Assembly (NCBI GenBank): GCA_038325105.1
Contig: JBBQIR010000085.1
Coordinates: 1 to 7,804 of the forward strand
Reading direction: 5' to 3'
DNA: 7,804 bases
From: WSXY01 sp038325105
GTDB taxonomy: Bacteria > Actinomycetota > Coriobacteriia > Anaerosomatales > Anaerosomataceae
The position numbers and the translations under genes are program-made. Below are positions 5,925 through 7,804 of the stretch, in pieces (position 1 is the stretch's first letter; each line of letters opens with the position of its first letter). The notes beneath the pieces are model-generated. The model was not told where the DNA came from. It did not search any database and worked only from the letters and a program-made list of their open reading frames with translations.

Positions 5925-6461
5925 GTGAGCCTCTGGCAGGACCTGAAAGCCCGTCTCGGATTCGGCGACGACTACGAGGACTATGACGACTACGACGAGG
6001 CTGGCGGCGACGTCGACGGCTTCGAGCCGCAACCCGCGTACCGGAGCCCGTACGACACCGGCGATCCCTCGCCCGTGCGCCGCGTGAACCGCGAGCCCGA
6101 CATCGAGCGAGCGCACCGCGCCGCACCGCGTGCGACGTACGTGGAACCGACGCCGGGACCCGGCATGCAGGCGGTTCCTCAGGTCAAGATGCACATCGTG
6201 GAGCCGCGGTCTTTCTCGGAAGCACAGGCCATCGCGGATCGGTTCAAACTCGGGATTCCCGTGATTATGAACCTCACCATGAGCGACGCTGAGCTATCGC
6301 GCCGTCTCATCGACTTCGCCAGCGGCCTGTCATACGGCCTCAACGGCGGCCTTCAGAAGGTATCCGAGAAGGTCTTCATGCTCACCCCCGCGAACGTCGA
6401 CGTCTCTGCCGAACAGCGCCGTGCGCTGCGCGACAAGGGCCTGTTCGACCCGAACGCGTGA
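5925..6461 (+). CDS. sepF: SepF, FtsZ-ring membrane anchor
   Basis: A 178-residue cell-division protein that binds the FtsZ tail and tethers the Z-ring to the membrane. Three parts are visible. The first is an N-terminal amphipathic, membrane-targeting helix (MSLWQDLKARLGFG, 1-14). The second is a long flexible linker, very acidic and Tyr-rich at first (residues 15-30) and then Pro/Arg-rich to about 85. The third is the conserved SepF (DUF552) domain from about 87 to 160, with MHIVEPRSFSEAQAIADRF (89-107), IPVIMNL (111-117) and FASGLSYGLNGGLQKVS (131-147), followed by FMLTP (151-155). The GTG start is supported by AGGAG six bases upstream. It sits 25 bases after yggS and seven before proC, the classical order. 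The Asp/Tyr linker resembles that of actinobacterial SepF, which serves as the principal FtsZ anchor where FtsA is absent. Confidence 0.94.
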   Translation: MSLWQDLKARLGFGDDYEDYDDYDEAGGDVDGFEPQPAYRSPYDTGDPSPVRRVNREPDIERAHRAAPRATYVEPTPGPGMQAVPQVKMHIVEPRSFSEAQAIADRFKLGIPVIMNLTMSDAELSRRLIDFASGLSYGLNGGLQKVSEKVFMLTPANVDVSAEQRRALRDKGLFDPNA

Positions 6462-6468
6462 TGTGGTC

Positions 6469-7275
6469 ATGAGGGGCGAACGCATCGCGGTCATCGGTGG
6501 CGGCAAGATGGGCGAGGCGATCGTTGCCGGACTCATTTCGGCCGGGTGCTCCGATGCCGAGGACATCATCGTCGCAGACCCGAACTCCGAGCGCGCAGAC
6601 GTCTTCGCGGCCCACGGGGTCGCGGTCGTCACAGACGGTCAAGAGGCAGTCTCCGGCGCCGACTACGTGATTATCGCGGTGAAGCCGCAGGTCATCGATG
6701 CGGTCGTCGCGCACATCGCCGACGACATGCCGTCCGGAGCGATCGCCATCTCGATAGCGGCGGGCATCAGCACTGCACGGCTCGAGTCGCTTCTTCCGTC
6801 TGGTACGGCGGTCGTGCGGGTCATGCCGAACACCCCGGCGATGGTGGGCGAGGGGATGAGCGTGGTCTCCGGTGGCAGCGAGGCAAGCGCGGCGCAGGTC
6901 GAGTCGGTGCGCGCGATCTTCGAGGCGCTCGGACGCGCCATCGTCCTCGATGAGCGTCACCAGGACGCGGCCACCGCGATCTCGGGTTCCGGGCCGGCGT
7001 ACGTTGCGCTCTTCCTCGACGCGCTCGCTCGCGCGGGGGTTCGTCAGGGGCTACCCCGCGACATCGCTCAGGCGCTCGCAATGCAGACGATGCGCGGGAC
7101 GGTCGAGCTCATCGAGCGGACCGGAACGCATCCCGAGGCGATCATCGACGCGGTCTCAAGTCCCGGCGGCACGACCATTGCTGCTATCGAAGCGCTCGAA
7201 GCGAGCGGTCTCCGCTCGGGACTATTCGACGCTGTCGCGGCCGCTGTGCGCCGCTCGAAGGAGTTGGGTTCCTAG
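6469..7275 (+). CDS. proC: ProC, pyrroline-5-carboxylate reductase
   Basis: A 268-residue cytoplasmic enzyme that reduces 1-pyrroline-5-carboxylate to L-proline with NAD(P)H, the last step of proline synthesis. The N-terminal Rossmann fold shows RIAVIGGGKMGEAI (5-18). Further landmarks are AVKPQ (70-74), AISIAAGIS (93-101), RVMPNTPAMVGEGM (117-130), and the C-terminal dimer-domain signature ISGSGPAYVALFLDAL (171-186) with SPGGTTIAAIEAL (231-243). The length is normal. The ATG at 6469 is chosen because it places the glycine-rich loop at the usual distance. GTG at 6463 would add only two residues and cannot be excluded. There is no strong ribosome site, so translation is probably coupled to sepF, which ends seven bases before. 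proC is the usual neighbour of sepF and yggT in Gram-positive division clusters, although its role is metabolic. Confidence 0.94.
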   Translation: MRGERIAVIGGGKMGEAIVAGLISAGCSDAEDIIVADPNSERADVFAAHGVAVVTDGQEAVSGADYVIIAVKPQVIDAVVAHIADDMPSGAIAISIAAGISTARLESLLPSGTAVVRVMPNTPAMVGEGMSVVSGGSEASAAQVESVRAIFEALGRAIVLDERHQDAATAISGSGPAYVALFLDALARAGVRQGLPRDIAQALAMQTMRGTVELIERTGTHPEAIIDAVSSPGGTTIAAIEALEASGLRSGLFDAVAAAVRRSKELGS

Positions 7276-7521
7276 ATGTCAGCCGTTCGTGTTCTCTCGG
7301 GTCTCATCACCTTCTACGAATACTGCATTCTTGCGTACGTTCTCATGTCGTGGTTCCGCCCGTCGGGCATCCTCTATGACATCTACAAGATACTTGGCCA
7401 GATATGTGAGCCGTATGTGGGTATCTTCCGAAGGATTATGCCGGCGACGGGCGGCATCGACTTCTCGCCGGTGGTAGCGATGCTCGTCTTGCAGTTACTC
7501 AATTGGGCCATTATTGGTTAG
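7276..7521 (+). CDS. yggT: YggT family small membrane protein
   Basis: An 81-residue integral membrane protein with two predicted membrane helices (about 6-26 and 63-80) and the family signature between them: EPYVGIFRRIMPATGGIDFS (45-64), then PVVAMLVLQLL. YggT proteins (YlmG in Bacillus and chloroplasts) are not enzymatically characterised. They are linked by gene position and some mutant data to cell or plastid division, nucleoid organisation and osmotic tolerance. The ATG abuts the proC stop with no gap. AAGGAG lies at 7258-7263, 12 bases away, so re-initiation from proC probably contributes. Its place between proC and divIVA is the usual one. The family call is firm; the function is not. 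Confidence 0.9.
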   Translation: MSAVRVLSGLITFYEYCILAYVLMSWFRPSGILYDIYKILGQICEPYVGIFRRIMPATGGIDFSPVVAMLVLQLLNWAIIG

Positions 7522-7567
7522 ACTAGTCGGCATAACAGGACTCTGACGGTCTGGAAGGACTTGACCG

Positions 7568-7804
7568 ATGAAACTCACGCCCCTCGATATCCACCACAAG
7601 GAATTCGGCCGCTCGATCCGCGGCTACAACGAGGCCGAGGTCGACGCATTCCTCGACCAGGTCGCAGACGAACTCGAACGACTCTTCAAGGAGAACATCG
7701 ACCTTTCCGAGCGCAACGAGGCGATCGAAGAGAAGATCAAGGGCTACCAGGACATGGAGCGCACGCTTCACAACACCATGGTAAGCGCCCAGAAATCTGC
7801 CGAG
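7568..7804 (+). CDS. divIVA: DivIVA-domain cell-division/polar growth protein, 5' part only (runs off right edge)
   Basis: The frame opens at ATG 7568 and is still open at the window end, giving 79 residues. It begins MKLTPLDIHHKEFGRSIRGY and continues NEAEVDAFLDQVADELERL, the conserved DivIVA N-terminal domain. I17 and R18 align with the membrane-inserting F17/R18 of Bacillus DivIVA. From about residue 30 onward it becomes a charged heptad-like coiled coil (VADELERLFKENIDLSERNE...), as expected for a protein that oligomerises at curved membrane. GGAAGGA at 7553-7559 lies eight bases before the ATG. The gap after yggT is 46 bases and could hold a promoter, but no convincing -35/-10 pair is visible. 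In Actinobacteria DivIVA (Wag31) directs polar growth; in Firmicutes it places the division site. The C-terminus, which would separate subtypes, is missing. Confidence 0.92.
   Translation, partial: MKLTPLDIHHKEFGRSIRGYNEAEVDAFLDQVADELERLFKENIDLSERNEAIEEKIKGYQDMERTLHNTMVSAQKSAE

Noticed and set aside
7522..7567. Dedicated divIVA promoter in the yggT-divIVA gap
   Set aside because: TAGACT (7519-7524) and CATAAC (7531-7536) are loose -10 matches, but neither has an acceptable -35 at 16-18 bases.

Overview
The window reads as a GC-rich Gram-positive chromosome, most likely an actinobacterium and possibly a deep lineage such as Coriobacteriia. The order pgeF ... yggS-sepF-proC-yggT-divIVA is the gene string that usually follows ftsZ in Actinobacteria and Firmicutes. 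SepF and DivIVA are Gram-positive and actinobacterial cell-division proteins, and the Asp/Tyr-rich SepF linker resembles actinobacterial SepF. The phylum-level call is inference; the exact lineage cannot be fixed from this sequence alone.

Layout. At the left edge (1-113, minus strand) is the 5' end of a gene for an exported protein, with a clear signal peptide and ribosome binding site. A 161-base divergent intergenic region (114-274) follows. Everything after it is on the plus strand and tightly packed: pgeF (275-1087), then a complete high-affinity phosphate transporter and its regulator, pstS-pstC-pstA-pstB-phoU (to 5214), then yggS, sepF, proC, yggT and the 5' part of divIVA, which runs off the right edge. 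Most junctions are 4-8 base overlaps or gaps under 30 bases. The two longest plus-strand gaps are 52 bases before phoU, with a perfect TATAAT, and 46 bases before divIVA. There is no gene-free stretch over 300 bases, and I saw no RNA gene, mobile element, CRISPR array or convincing intrinsic terminator.

How the genes work together. PstS captures phosphate outside the membrane, PstC and PstA form the channel, PstB powers it with ATP, and PhoU links transporter state to phosphate signalling. No PhoR/PhoB-type two-component pair is present here. SepF (FtsZ membrane anchor), YggT (small membrane protein) and DivIVA (polar/septal scaffold) serve division and growth. PgeF, YggS and ProC are the metabolic genes that habitually travel with them.

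The main oddities are the phosphate operon lodged inside the division string, the unresolved start of pstS (its signal peptide has no ATG/GTG/TTG close to it), and a 10-base direct repeat directly after the TATAAT before phoU. I found no clear sign of an undescribed multi-gene system.
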